Shown here one piece after another: positions 45,550 to 56,622 of a stretch of DNA of 64,000 nt. The DNA comes from Adiantum capillus-veneris (lineage: Eukaryota; Streptophyta; Polypodiopsida; Polypodiales; Pteridaceae), in assembly GCA_014529385.2 (NCBI GenBank), contig CM043944.1, forward strand, positions 82,452,384-82,516,383. The letters run 5' to 3'. The notes below the pieces were generated by a model. The model saw nothing but the letters and a program-made list of their open reading frames with translations. It searched no databases and had not been told where the DNA came from. Positions within the stretch are counted from its first letter, which is position 1. Every line of letters begins with the position of its first letter. Both the position numbers and the translations under genes were made by a program.

Positions 45550-46980
45550 CTCTTTAGAAATCTGGGTATTTTATCCCTCCCACCAACAACCTTATGACTG
45601 TCCCGTCCTCAGCTCTCTCCGGTTTTCCCTTTCCCCTATTCTCAAGTCTTCCGCATGTCAGTCGCATCTCAGTTGTAATCGGTGTTATCTTTAAAATTCT
45701 CCTCGTTTGATTGAGTGCATCAATTTTTCTCTCCTCTCATTGGTAGAATTGGGCTTTTTGGAGTCCTGCTACGATCCAACGTTATTGCTCTGTTTGTTTC
45801 TACTGCCTCTCTCTCCTCATGGATTTGTTGAATGTCCCAATTTCAGCTCTCGTCGAATAGATCTTTGATTTTGGTATTATTCCTAACACGTTCAAAGCTG
45901 CTCTGTTGTATCTCCCTTCCCCTCTCTCTTGTGGTAAGCTCTCACACACATCTAGTTCCTTGCCTTTCTAGTGCGACCTCTTTCGTAGCTTCACTCCTGC
46001 TGCCATACTAGTTCATTGCTCTTCCCCTCTCTCTCACACTTACATTCAAGTTTGCTAGAAGTTGGGAATGGTTTCTCTAGCCTTTCTGATTGTCGGATCC
46101 TAGTTATAGGAAACATGCAAATCTTTATGCTGGCAGCACTTTCCAACTTCTTTTCTCTCCCTTTCTCCTTTCTCTTCTTCACATTACAACTTCCTTTCTC
46201 TCCTTTCTCTCTGGTGCACTATGCCATTGCTGCTAATCACCCTACCCTCCAATTCCATCTAATTTCTCCCTCGCCCCTACTCTCTAATTCTCTCTCGCCC
46301 CTACCCTCTAAACCCCCTCTCGTCCCTACCCACTAAAAGCCCCCCCTCGCCCCTACCCTCTACTGCCCTCGTCCCTACCTCTAAAAAACCCCCTCGTCCC
46401 TACCCTCTAAAAAACCCCCTCGCCCCTACCCTCTAAAAAACCCCCTCGCCCCTACCCTCTAAATCTCCTCTCACCCTACCCACTAAAACCCCCCCTCGCC
46501 CGTACCCTCTAAACCCCCTCTCGCCCCTATCCACTAAAAAACCCCCCTCGCCCCTACCCACTAAAAAACCCTCTCGCCCCTGCCCATTAAAAACCCTCAC
46601 GCCACCCTCTTAGTCCCTCACCCCTACCCAACAAGCAATTCCCTCGCCCCTGCCCTCTAATTTCCTCGCCCTCACAAATCAACAGCCCTACGCTCTAATT
46701 CCCTAGCCCCTCAACCAATCTCCCACCTGCTCCTACCCAATTTTCCCCTCTCGCTCCCTTATTGAATACCCGTCGCCCCTACCTAACCCCACCCCCCGCC
46801 CTCCTGCACTCTATCCGTCTATCCCACTACGTTGCAGGTTGCAATGCATCCCAATCAAGTGCAGAGCTGTTCACGATTTTCAACCAGGTCCTATTTCATC
46901 AATCTCGACACACATTTTCAGTACGTTTTCAGTTTTGCACGTGTTTGAGGAACAACACAACGAGTTCAAGCAGAGGCCAA
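45550..46980. other. Non-coding spacer of element C
   Basis: C/T-rich throughout, with no frame of interest. It lies between the integrase and the extra 3' frame and includes the minisatellite at 46260-46760. Confidence 0.6.
46260..46760 (+). repeat. C-rich minisatellite (CTCGCCCCTACCC core)
   Basis: More than a dozen copies of a ~20-30 bp unit with core CTCGCCCCTACCCTCTAA and a variable A/C spacer. Unit length is irregular and copies are imperfect. Confidence 0.88.
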
Positions 46981-46992
46981 AAACAATCCACT

Positions 46993-48779
46993 ATGGCGCG
47001 TACAAGCAAGAACGCTAGGAAGTCTCCCAAGAACCCATTGAAACATCTAGAATTTCTACAGAAGAAGAAGAAGTGGAAACGTCCACCCATGGCCTCACCG
47101 ATCTGTCATCCACTGATCACAGTGATGAGAGTTACAAAGCGTCTGACTCCGGCTCTGCCTCTAACTCTGACTCAGAGTCTTCTAGCCAACAGGAAGATAA
47201 TGAACAGGAAGATGATGTGAAAAAGAAAAAGAGGAAGGCCATCACGCAGTTGCTGAGCCATCAAATTCCTCGGCTTCCTTCTTCCAAAATTCAAACCAAA
47301 TTCACTTTGAACTTCCATCTGCAGCAGCCTCATCCGTCTCTTCAAGAAGTTTTATCAAAAGATCAGTTGCATACGCTAGGTATGTCAAGCAGAGGCCGAT
47401 CTGCCTTCTAATATTCCCATGGATATGGTGCATGAGGTTCTCAAGCTTTTTCCCAAAATAAGAGGGCACCCACTGACTGCTACACGCATTGGTCACGCTT
47501 TGGGGATGACAACCTTTCGTGCAGTAAAACCGGCTATGAGAACCTACTCACAACTTTCGAAAGATGCGACCATTGAGGCATGCAAAGAGTTACTTAGTAC
47601 TAGTCGTGCTGACTATGCAAGAAATAAAAAGCTCTGGGCCATTTTCAAGTACTACTTTCTGGTCAGAGCCGCTAAAATAAGCAAGGGCAGATGTGAAGTA
47701 CCTACTACGTTCTCTCACTGCGATGGCCTATACTGCCTCATCAACACCATCCCATGTGGTTTTCATCAAATTCTCTTTACCTCTTTACAGTCGCAAAAAA
47801 ATTCAGAGCTCAGGTGCAATCTGTGCAATCAATGCTTTGCAGCTCCCATGTTGGCCTGGGTCATTAACATACATGTTAGCCCCATGGATGTGGATGTGGA
47901 TGTGGATGTGGATGTGGATGTGGATATGGATGTGGATGTGGATGCGGATAAGCGGCGTAAAAACTCTAAGGCAAAAGAGAAAGCTATTGAACAGACAAAG
48001 GATCTATCTAAGAAACCAAAGAAAAAGAGGACGAAAGTAGTGAAGGACACAATAGAATCTTTAGTATCACTGTCAGTTTCTGAAAGCCAACAGCTTCGAG
48101 TGAAGCAACCTATTTGACGTTCTTCGCATACTCCAACTACTTGTTCGATGGTAAGTTCGGGCGCTGCAGATAAGACTATGCATGTCACAGCTGTGGCTTC
48201 TGCAATGTGTGTTTCTCTCGCTACTGCTGCTATTTTTACTCCTACCACAGTGACTAGCTCCTGAGAACCAGTTGGAGTTGCTTCTTCTCCTATGCCTAGT
48301 CCTGCTACAGCCACTCCAACCGTCTCTACTCCACCAGAGAGGCATGCTCCCAGTCCACCACGAGCAGTGCTACTTGCCACCCCAGTGCCACCAGCAATAC
48401 CACTTGCCATCCCTCTTCCGCATGACACTGTTACAGGACCTTCCACAGCTTCGGACTCTACACTTTTTCGCCTATCTGAGGATATACTGCAGGTGCCCAG
48501 GCAAGCCATTGCCACCATTGAGCTTGGAGCAGAGCGGTTGGCAGTTACACACTAGCATCACGCAGCTACTTACGCAGCTATGAAGGGATCTCTACGAGTT
48601 GCTGAGAGCGCCATCGTCAAACGAAATGCTACTATTTTCGCACTCCAACAAGCCTTGAAGTTAAAGTCTCAAGTGATTAATGACCTTCAAAATCACGTAC
48701 AAGGATTTAGAGAAATGCTCTTACATGAAAATAGGGCAACCCAGCCTACGATGATGGGTATGGGGTATGGATGGACTGG
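46993..48779 (+). pseudogene. Element C accessory 3' frame of unknown function
   Basis: After an ATG near 46993 the text reads MARTSKNARKSPKNP, then, shifted, a Ser/Asp/Glu-rich stretch and KKKKRKA. The longest clean piece (47419-48117, 232 residues) has KIRGHPLTATRIGHALGM, RADYARNKKLWAIFKYYFLV and SHCDGLYCLINTIPCGFHQI, then an Asp-Val run and a Lys-rich tail. A Ala/Pro/Ser-rich part and a coiled-coil end (48580-48779) follow. Some large plant gypsy elements carry such extra 3' frames; I cannot name its role. Its end is cut off by the element B LTR. Confidence 0.55.
47886..47945 (+). repeat. (GATGTG)n hexamer repeat inside a coding frame
   Basis: About ten units with single-base variants (GATATG, GATGCG). 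It encodes alternating Asp-Val in the accessory frame of element C, and length changes by whole units keep the frame. Confidence 0.93.
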
Positions 48780-50236
48780 TGAAACCGGCCCGTAGAGCGG
48801 TAGACTATCAATAGCTTTCACCCGATTCTTCAACACTTGACTTTACAACACAAAGCAATGACTTAAAAGGAACCTGTAACTGAGACTGAATTACACTTCA
48901 AGACAAATAACACGGCCAGAAAGCTAGAATGCTTCCAAGCAGACGACGACACCTGTAGGCCCCAAAGGTTGGCGCCCCTTTCGGTATTTCTTTATTCTTT
49001 AACAGAGGGAATAAAACCTGTGATTCCCTACGAGCTGCCCCGCACAATCTGGGCTGAATTCCGTCTGTTTTGGCCCGATTGCGGCAACATAATTGTACTA
49101 GGACCCTTCACAGTCAGTATTCCATGCATTAGATAACTTTCCCGACGCATACGGACACTTTGCAAAACCTGGCAAGAATCTGCAGCACGCTGAATTCTCT
49201 GTTTACTGCCCCGAAAATGTGCCAAATCACCTATACAGCGGTCCCCTCGCGTCCCCGAACCTCCTGGGAGTATTAGGGACCGTTTGAGGCCGAAACCCTA
49301 AACCTGCAAAAATATACAGCAGGTTTCGGGCTCCGTTTCGCGTGCCGGTCGTATCCGTAGCAAGTCCTGGAGCTCCCGCACCTGTAGGGCTACTTGCCCT
49401 ATGAATCGGACAAGATTTCTCACGTGAAACCTCTCCAAATTCACATGTACTTGCGGGGTATTAGCCACTAGCTAATCTAGTGCCCATTGCCTGTGCAAGA
49501 GGCTCTTGCCTCAGTAATCGCGCATGAACTCACACAACTGTACATAGCTCAAATCAGAAGCCCACTAGTGGGGCATAACATAACTGCTCGTAGGGGGGAG
49601 AGAGGGCAGTGCGTAGCGTGCAGGGCATCACTCCTGGCACCATACTGTACATAAGAGGGAAAGGAAGCACTCCATAGCTCTTAACCTGTTGCAATCCGCC
49701 TGTGGCTGAAAATGGCGCCCCTTTTGCTCATAAACAACTCGCCCAGCTCTCCCAAAGTGGCAGAATTGCTCATGAGCTGACACCTCGCCCAGTTTCCGAC
49801 TTTGGCCAACTTGGCTAAAAATATCTCAACTGGTGCATCAATTGACTTCGCAGCAGAGCAATAAAATGTTCCCCTTGTCATTCCAGAGCTAATGACGCGA
49901 ACACATTGCACGGCCCAAAATAGCAGTTCCCTAAATTTTAGAAGATGCTTCCACGGCACTCACACTGGTCGTCTGACCATCAATCACCACTGGAACCACA
50001 TCGGAAAATGCAATGTCGGCCAACTATCACGTGATTTACACTCGTAGCCCACCGTGGCTAACCTTAGTCCATTTGCTCAGCTTCAGTGCTCACTGGCCGT
50101 CCGGCCTAGACTCTCACTGTCCGCCTCACACCATGCAACTCAGGCATTGGCATTTCGAGAGGGGTGCTTTAAAACAAGTCAAATAAAATTCCCCCAAAAA
50201 GAAATCAACAAGTAAAGTTGCCACAGACTCGTGACA
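48780..50236 (-). repeat. Element B, 3' LTR
   Basis: Starts TGAAACCGGCCCGTAGAG and ends CTCGTGACA. It is related along its length to the LTRs of element A, sharing for example the 'tgtacatagctcaaatcag' and 'ttgcactcactggtcgtctg'-like segments. It is preceded by ACTGG, presumably the target duplication, whose partner would lie beyond 64 kb. Confidence 0.85.
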
Positions 50237-50604
50237 TACCCCCCTCTTGAAATCGCGAACGTCCTCGTTTGCATGAATATCAATCTATTAGTGTGTACAG
50301 CACTTCATGGACACAGTATCACGACTGTCAACCTTTCCGTGTGTACACACCTGGTCGACATGGTACAAGACATACATGCTGATAGTTAACACTCCTGTGT
50401 AATCAACACTTGATAACTCATGTATGGTCTACCTATGAGACTGTTCCATTGACATAGTGGATAGCTTTCACACTGTGCCATTGGTTTTAATAGAGTCCAT
50501 AACTTTTAGTATACTTTGAATCCTTTCACGCATAATAAACCAACAGTTTAAACATGCATCAACCTATACTCATTAGAAGCAATTACTGTACTCTTGACAA
50601 CTAA
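50237..50604 (-). mobile_element. Element B interior next to its 3' LTR
   Basis: Begins with the polypurine region (minus strand CAAGAGGGGGGTA), then 3' untranslated text. The LINE insertion separates this piece from its continuation at 63410-64000. Confidence 0.75.
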
Positions 50605-50622
50605 CAAGACACACTTACTTCT
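50605..50622. repeat. LINE target-site duplication, left copy
   Basis: CAAGACACACTTACTTCT, identical to 63392-63409. Confidence 0.93.
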
Positions 50623-53104
50623 TTTTTTTTTGTGGAAAAATGAGGGCTGTATATTACTGAGTACAATATAATCCCCAGCGGATGCCAAAATAGCCTATCA
50701 CGTGGGGTGTACAAGCTGAATGTAAGGGTGAGAGCCACTATAGAGACAACTCGACTAGAACAATCTCATGGTGGTCTGTGTGATGAGTGGAGGAGAAACC
50801 ACTGAGGGGGGGCATAATGCCATGTAATCTGGCCACCTGTAAGTGTGAAGAAGAGAGGAGATCGGGCCCAACGCCCAAGGAAGGCAAATCGACGAGCCTC
50901 GACTGCTGTAGATGTACCTGAGGAAGAATCCCACTGCCAAATCAGGGTGTGAATGATGTCCAGCCAAATGGCAGTGAGGGTATCCTGAAGGAGTTGTGGA
51001 GCCGCACTGAGAATGTGAAGACAACGAGCTCTCCAAACATTCCATAGTGTAATGCTAGTGATGACTGAAAAAACTTCATCACGTGTCTGAGGATCCCCCT
51101 GCCAAGCGATCTGTGGTAACATAGCCAGCGTCCCTCGCCGATAACCAATCGAGGTAAGCATAAGAGCTGGATCTGTGTCTGAGCCCTCGTAGAAAAGATG
51201 CGGTCCGGGCATCGGCATCAACCATGAGACAGAGACCCAAGTGAGAAATCCATGCTAAACACCGGCTCTGCTAAGTAAAAAGCAAACTGCTAGCCACACT
51301 ATATGAGAAGAGAAGCATGACCAAAGAGAGTGTGCAGGTGACTCATGTAGTCGCGAAGGACAACGAGGGCATAACGGATCATGACCCATAGTAGCTAGCC
51401 AAGTCCCAACTGGAAGTCCTGCATGTGCAATCATCCACATGAAAAAAGAAATACGACGAGCCGCATGTAAATCCCATATGGCTGACCAAAACTGTTGTAG
51501 ATAGGCATGGGAGAGACCTGAATATAACCAGAAACGTATACGAGTGGGCTACTCTGGGTGTTGTCTCATCAATGCTAATCTTCCAATTCTGACAGTGTAC
51601 TCAAAGAATGATATAGGTGCACTGGTGGGGTTAGAGTGAGGCCAATGCCACTCTCTTGAGTCCCAATAAAGCTGAGATAGGGCACGACCCTCCCACACCC
51701 AAAGCCTCCAAAGGGCGGCGTCAGCGGAAGCAAAACGGGGGTCCACACAATGACGCTTCCCGTGGGAGCCAACTACTCGTATGGCCTCCCATCGAGCGCC
51801 GGGGTAGACAAGGAGCGGAGAGGTGGTATCATATGTCAATCTAGCATGAATCCCCTGAGAGTAGTCTGTATCAATTGTGAACAGCATGGTGTCTAAACGA
51901 ACTAATAAGAGAGTGCTCTGAGCAAAGAGACCTTCCCAGCCACTATGTGGAGGCATCTGAACCGTGCCTCGCATGACTGCGTCCCACTGTGAAGGAACGG
52001 CGGAGTCAATCTCAAGCAGTCTGTCTGTCACCCCGCGACCAATGTCATAATGTTCTGCCACAAAATCTGCATCCAACATACGTGTCTCATGAAACAACCG
52101 CATAGAGGCAGCAGGGCCAGTGTCCCAAGCAGCCCAATCAATGTGAGTCCTCTCTCCAAGCTGACGGGGTGGGTTAACCGAAGAATCAAGAACTGCATCA
52201 TTCCAAATGAGAGGCTGGCGCTCAATCTCCTCACGACATGAGGGAGGTGAGCATATGATAGCCCGTCGCATGGAAACCCAAATCTAAAGGAGTGATCGGA
52301 TGAAGGGTGAGAGAGTGTTGGTGAACAAGGGGGCATCCGTAAAGAGAAAACGATACCCTGTATGCCAAGTATGACCATCTCTAGTGCCGAGGCGTGGAGT
52401 TGTTGTGCAAAGAGTAGCCTGAAGAAGCAACTTCCAAGGTTCTTGGCCAAGAAAAAGACCCCGAACAATAAGCTTGGTAAGAAGGGCGCGACTCTGTAAT
52501 TCTAGATCAATAATGCCAAGGCCTCCCTCTGACCTAGGTCGAATAATCGTGGACCAGCGAACTCGAGCACGAGTATCAGTAGTCCCATCTGTGCCACTCC
52601 ATAAAAAGTTCCTCACTAGTCTGCGGAGCTGAGCTATCACTCTAGAATGTAGCATCCAACAAGAGGCCGTATACCATACTGTAGCCAGAATGACCTGGTT
52701 GACGACCAATGCACGGCCAGCCAACGACAGATGACGTGAAGACCAATGACATAGCTTCCTGCAAATAGACTATAGTACGGGTGCAAACAGTTGCTGTGAG
52801 GAAACGTCAAATCCAACCTGAAAGCCCAGATATCTGCATGTCTGGCCCGGCTACAGCCATGTGAAACCATCACCTACCCCCCAAGTAGGTATGTCATCAC
52901 TGCCAACCAGTAACCCATAGGATTTATGCCAGTTAATGCGTGCACCACTGGCAATGCAAAAAACCTCCAGGGCCTCCCGCATGGCATCAAGAGCTGCTAG
53001 CAAATAGCGCAACATCAGCATAGTGTCATCAGCAAACTCCTCATCGATAAGATCCGAAGCTGAAGGTACTGGCATGGTCAAGCCACGAAATGCATGACTC
53101 TGAG
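50623..53104 (-). mobile_element. LINE, 3' part (split by element D)
   Basis: The poly(A) end appears as a T run at 50623-50630. Reading up the minus strand: thumb and FADD active site at 53.08-52.85 kb, a connection region (LVVNQVILATVWYTASCWML, RRLVRNFLWSG, EGGLGIIDLELQSRALLTK), a tail with a zinc-finger signature CPRCPSRLHESPAHSLWSC at about 51.36 kb, then FSVITSITLWNVWRAR. This is the layout of plant L1-type LINE ORF2. The rest of the element is at 62723-63391. Confidence 0.88.
51255..53081 (-). pseudogene. LINE ORF2 C-terminal portion
   Basis: Successive minus-strand frames: 53081-52851 with LIDEEFADDTMLMLRYLLAA (RT catalytic Asp pair) and GARINWHKS; 52724-52284 with NQVILATVWYTASCWM and GGLGIIDLELQSRALL; 52271-51549 with ERTHIDWAAWDTGPAASMRL; 51440-51255 with the CxxC...HxxxxC zinc finger. 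The protein primes reverse transcription at nicked target DNA. Frameshifts between frames show the copy is dead. Confidence 0.82.
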
Positions 53105-54055
53105 TGTGACATTTAATGGTCTAAAAACATATGTGTAGCGGAAATTAGCATGAACATAGTGGGCATTTCATTAGCATAGATTCCTAATGAGAATTACAAG
53201 AGTGCTTGGGTGGAGAGAGCAACAAAAAGCATAACACCTAGTCAGATAGCATCGACAATACTTTCAAAAGAGAGAGAAATTAAGCTAATGACAACAATTG
53301 AGGACCGGATTTGCATGGAGCCGGTCCCCCCTCCAAAAGGCTTTGTATTATGGTTTCTCCCATCAAGAGAGACATTGTACAATACAATTCTTTGTGTTCC
53401 TTCAAGACTAGCTAGTGCAATGAAGATGAAAGCTTCATGCACTAAGCAAAACACTTAGCAAACACAACTTGAATTATCCCCATTCTCAGACCCAAGACCT
53501 CACACACCTTCGAAGATGGTGAGAGCTAGCAGGGTATGAGAGTAGATTGAGAGGAGGAGGGAGTATCTTACGAGAAAGATGTACATCTCCTCACATAATC
53601 ACTCATATTAGCATAGCTTTAGCTTAGTAATTAGCTTGGTAGAGGAGATGAGCATGCATTGAAGCTTGGCTCTTGGTTGAATTTGCATCCACAAGCCAAG
53701 AGTGTGTCGATGTAGGCTTCTATCTCACAAGCTTGGAGTAGGTGATGAGCTCTCCATTAAAGCTTGGGAAGAGATAGTCTTCTCTTTCTTCACACATGAG
53801 ATTGTGTGAGTGTGTGTGTGATAATGCCTTGCAAAAATTAGCCCCCTCTCTCTCTTGGGCGAGCCCTCTTGCTATTTGCTCTTGTTGAGCCCTCATTGGC
53901 TCTCCCCAAGTCAAGCCAATGATTATTAAGCAACATAAGTGATAGCCTTCTGACATGTGTCCCCCTTTCCCCTTTTGTGACAGCTTTAGATAATTAAATA
54001 ATTAAACTAAACTCTCATTGGACCCCTTTGCCTCCTGGCCAATAGGAATCATGCA

Positions 54056-54294
54056 AGCCATTGCATAGTTACCCGGAACGCGGAACGGGAACGGCGACGG
54101 GATCCCCGCGGAACGAGGGAACGGCTAGGGATTTGGAACGGGAACGGCGCGGAACGGGAGGTATAAGAAACACCCAAATAGTGCATTTTTTAGCTCCTTG
54201 TGTTTAAATACAAGGAGTATTAGACTGCTTTGACTCTAATACTCACAAAAAACTCGTTTTGAAGACCATTCAACCTTGCTATGACTAGATGATG

Positions 54295-54337
<43 letters not shown>

Positions 54338-54773
54338 GAGGGAGAGATTTGAGAGAGTGAGAGGGAGAGGGAGAGATTTGAGAGAGTGGGAGGGAGAGGA
54401 AGAGACCTTGAAGGCTTGAAGCCTTGAGCCTTGAGAGAGTGAGTCTTGAGAGGGAGAGAGCTTGAGCCTTGAGGATTAGCTTGTGGAGAGAAAGGGGGAG
54501 GGGGGTGCATTTTATGAGTCCTTGAGGCCTTGCACACTTCAAAAAGAAGCCCAAACATTTACTTCAACTTTTTCAATTTTTTGCCAAATTTGTTTGTAGC
54601 CGTTGAACGTTCCGGGGGCATTCTGGAACGTTCCGGAACGGCCGTTCCGGTTTGCACTGGCCACCCGGAACGTCAGACGTTCCGGGACGTTTCGGAACGT
54701 TCGGGAAGGGAACTGCCCCCCGGAACGCCGGAACGGGGGCTAGGGGACGTTCCCCGGTAACTCTGAGCCATTG
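54056..54773. mobile_element. Non-autonomous hAT-type element (702 bp) with 8-bp target duplication
   Basis: Body 54064-54765. The perfect duplication AGCCATTG is at 54056-54063 and 54766-54773. Inverted ends are CATAGTTACCCGGAAC and, on the other strand from the right end, CAGAGTTACCGGGGAAC. Both subterminal regions are full of GGAACG/CGTTCC motifs. The centre is unrelated, with a (GA)n tract and a Ser/Leu-like low-complexity stretch. There is no transposase. The other LTR of D has an uninterrupted AGCCATTG at 62065-62072, which proves insertion. Confidence 0.95.
54298..54335. repeat. (GA)n microsatellite inside the MITE
   Basis: A 37-bp tract followed by degenerate GAGAGGGAGAG text as far as about 54410. 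Confidence 0.95.
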
Positions 54774-55413
54774 GGCTCCTGAATGCTCATTGGACCCCTT
54801 GTGAGACTGCCCAATAGTCTTCTAGGAGACTTAATTCTCATTAGTTTCTTTTATTAAATGTTTTTAGATTGATTAAACTAGATTTACTCTAGCCTAATTC
54901 TCATTGGTCCACCTCCAAGGCCATCCAATAGGAATTGGGCACACCTTGTGGGCATCTGGGCTAGGGAGCTGACATGTGTCCCTAATTCCCTTTGTGTAAA
55001 GGGAGGCTCTGTGTGTGTGTGTGTGTGTGTGACTTTCTCTCTCATCCCCTAGAAGAAGGGCTTGCCCCCTCCCATGTAGGGATATGCAAAGACTTTTTAG
55101 TCACACACAAAGCATCCAATTTCCCCTAGGGTTGACCTTTGGACACAACCTTTGAATTTTGGAACCTTAGCATTTTGGAAGTCTTAATGGGCTGAACCTT
55201 AGGGTCTTTTTAGCCCATTGTTGCACATGGCTCTTTTGCAGATGGCCCCCCCTTTAAATCCCTATTTTCCCTTCTTTGGATCCCTACTGTGGCCGGTCTG
55301 CTAGCTTAACCAATATTCTAACTTTTTCTCCCTTGGCACTTCCCTACATTAAATGATCAGTTTAATATGAGAAAATCATTTAGGAGAATTAGATATTGAT
55401 TATTATGACATTA

Positions 55414-55423
55414 CCTCTCTCTT
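55414..55423 (-). promoter_or_regulatory. Element D polypurine tract
   Basis: AAGAGAGAGG on the minus strand, three bases from the LTR start TGTCATAATAAT. It primes plus-strand synthesis in this class. Confidence 0.75.
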
Positions 55424-55806
55424 GAAATCATAGTCGTCCTCGACTATGGTGTAGAGAAGATAAAGCATATTCATGAGTCCTTTTCTTAGCGGGTAGAGGA
55501 TCCCTATGTTACCCTACGACATCATTCTACAATGGATGACTAGTCCATTTGGCGCTTGAGAGCCTGAGGCTGCCGCAAGCATGTCTGCACATTAGTCCTA
55601 TCAATCTTCCATAGTAGAGTGACAAGCTCTACTTGGTGTTTGGGAGACGTCGTCTCCGCAAACTTTATCTAAGCATGCATACTACTTTATTTTTGTGCAC
55701 AATAAAGAAAAAGAGAGTCATATAAGACAAAAACTTTGTTCATTTTTAACATTTTGTACATTTGCTTACTCATTGGGAAGCATTGTAAGCATTGACAAGG
55801 TTTAGG

Positions 55807-56622
55807 TTATCCTTTACCTTGCATCCATCTAGCATCTTCAAAAGGATAATTCTTAAACTTAATAAGATATCGTCGGATAGTCTTACCGCCTCTTAATACC
55901 TTGTCTTCATGTCGGAGAATAGACTCGGGCTGCAGCACCTCCTCTTGGTCCTCGATCTCCGGTGGGTCTTCAATAGTTGGTTCTTGAGGTGGCTCTCCTT
56001 TGTAAAGCTTTAATAGGCTCACATGGAAAGCATTGTGTATGAGCCAATGATTGGGCAACTTGAGTTGATAGGCCATCTCATTGATTGGCCTAAGAATCTG
56101 GAAGGGACCATAGTACCTTTATGCTAGTTTAACATAGTACTTTTGGTGGCCCGTAGGATTCTTGCCCGTCGTGTGCCTTAATCGAACCTTGGGAAACTTT
56201 AATAAGACCCAATCGTTTTCTTTAAAGGCTTGGGCTCTTCTGTGCTTGTCAACAGCAGCCTTTTGCCTTTGCTGTGAGATAGAGATAGCATCCTTAATCT
56301 TTTGAAAAGATTCTTGTAGGTCTCGGCTATACTCATCTGCAGCGAAGATCTTCCCATGTACCTTAAGTAGAAAGGGACTTTTTGATCTTCCCTCAATTAC
56401 CTCAAAAGGTGCTTTTCCCGTGGAAGTATGTACAGTGTTATTGTAAGCATACTCTACTAAGGGTAAGTACTTCTCCCATTGGGATCTTTGATCTACTTCC
56501 GTTACATAGGCTTTTAGTAGATCGAGAATTGTTAGGTTAGCTATTTCACTTTGGCCATCCGTTTGTGGATGATAGGCCGAAGAGAAGTTTAGCCTTGTTC
56601 CTAAATTCTCAAAGAGACCCTC
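55807..56622 (-). pseudogene. Element D integrase C-terminus and chromodomain-like tail
   Basis: In phase with the pol frame after its stop at 56623, the minus strand reads the integrase continuation SSAYHPQTDGQSE (catalytic Glu), the AYNNTVHTSTGKAPFEV region and a second stop near 56118. Then comes MAYQLKLPNHWLIHNAFHVS and VLRGGKTIRRYLIKFKNYPF (residues ~60-80), the core of a chromodomain. It ends at a TAA at 55807. Chromodomains guide integration; the domain looks shortened. Confidence 0.8.

Larger units (their letters stand above)
36780..48779 (+). mobile_element. Ty3/gypsy element C, interior (host of nested insertions)
   Basis: Plus-strand order: Gag with zinc knuckles (36.8-38.2 kb), [hAT insertion], protease (41.6-42.1), linker (42.1-42.8), RT (42.8-43.5), RNase H (43.8-44.2), integrase (44.3-45.5), a C-rich spacer with a minisatellite (45.6-46.8), and an additional 3' frame (46.98-48.78). 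Without the hAT the visible interior is about 9 kb, a large gypsy element. Element B interrupts it at 48780. Frameshifts and stops occur in every domain. Its own LTRs are not visible. Confidence 0.85.
53105..55410 (-). repeat. Element D, 3' LTR (carrying a MITE)
   Basis: TGTGACATTTAATGG to ATTATTATGACA, 2,306 bp. Subtracting the 702-bp insertion and its 8-bp duplication leaves 1,596 bp, against 1,606 bp for the partner. Confidence 0.95.

Noticed and set aside
46260-46760. Interstitial telomere repeat
   Set aside because: The units contain CCCTCTAA, not the plant telomere unit CCCTAAA, and are irregular in length.
47829-48518. A 229-residue minus-strand frame opposite the accessory frame
   Set aside because: It is antisense to the plausible element C frame and consists of Ser/Thr/Val runs mirrored from its repeat.
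53242-53458. Small protein encoded in the LTR (also at 61271-61459)
   Set aside because: Present in both LTRs simply because LTRs are duplicates; no domain, start context or conservation evidence.
54530-54760. Gene inside the MITE (76-residue frame)
   Set aside because: The frame covers GGAACG repeat ends and shows no domain; the element is non-coding.
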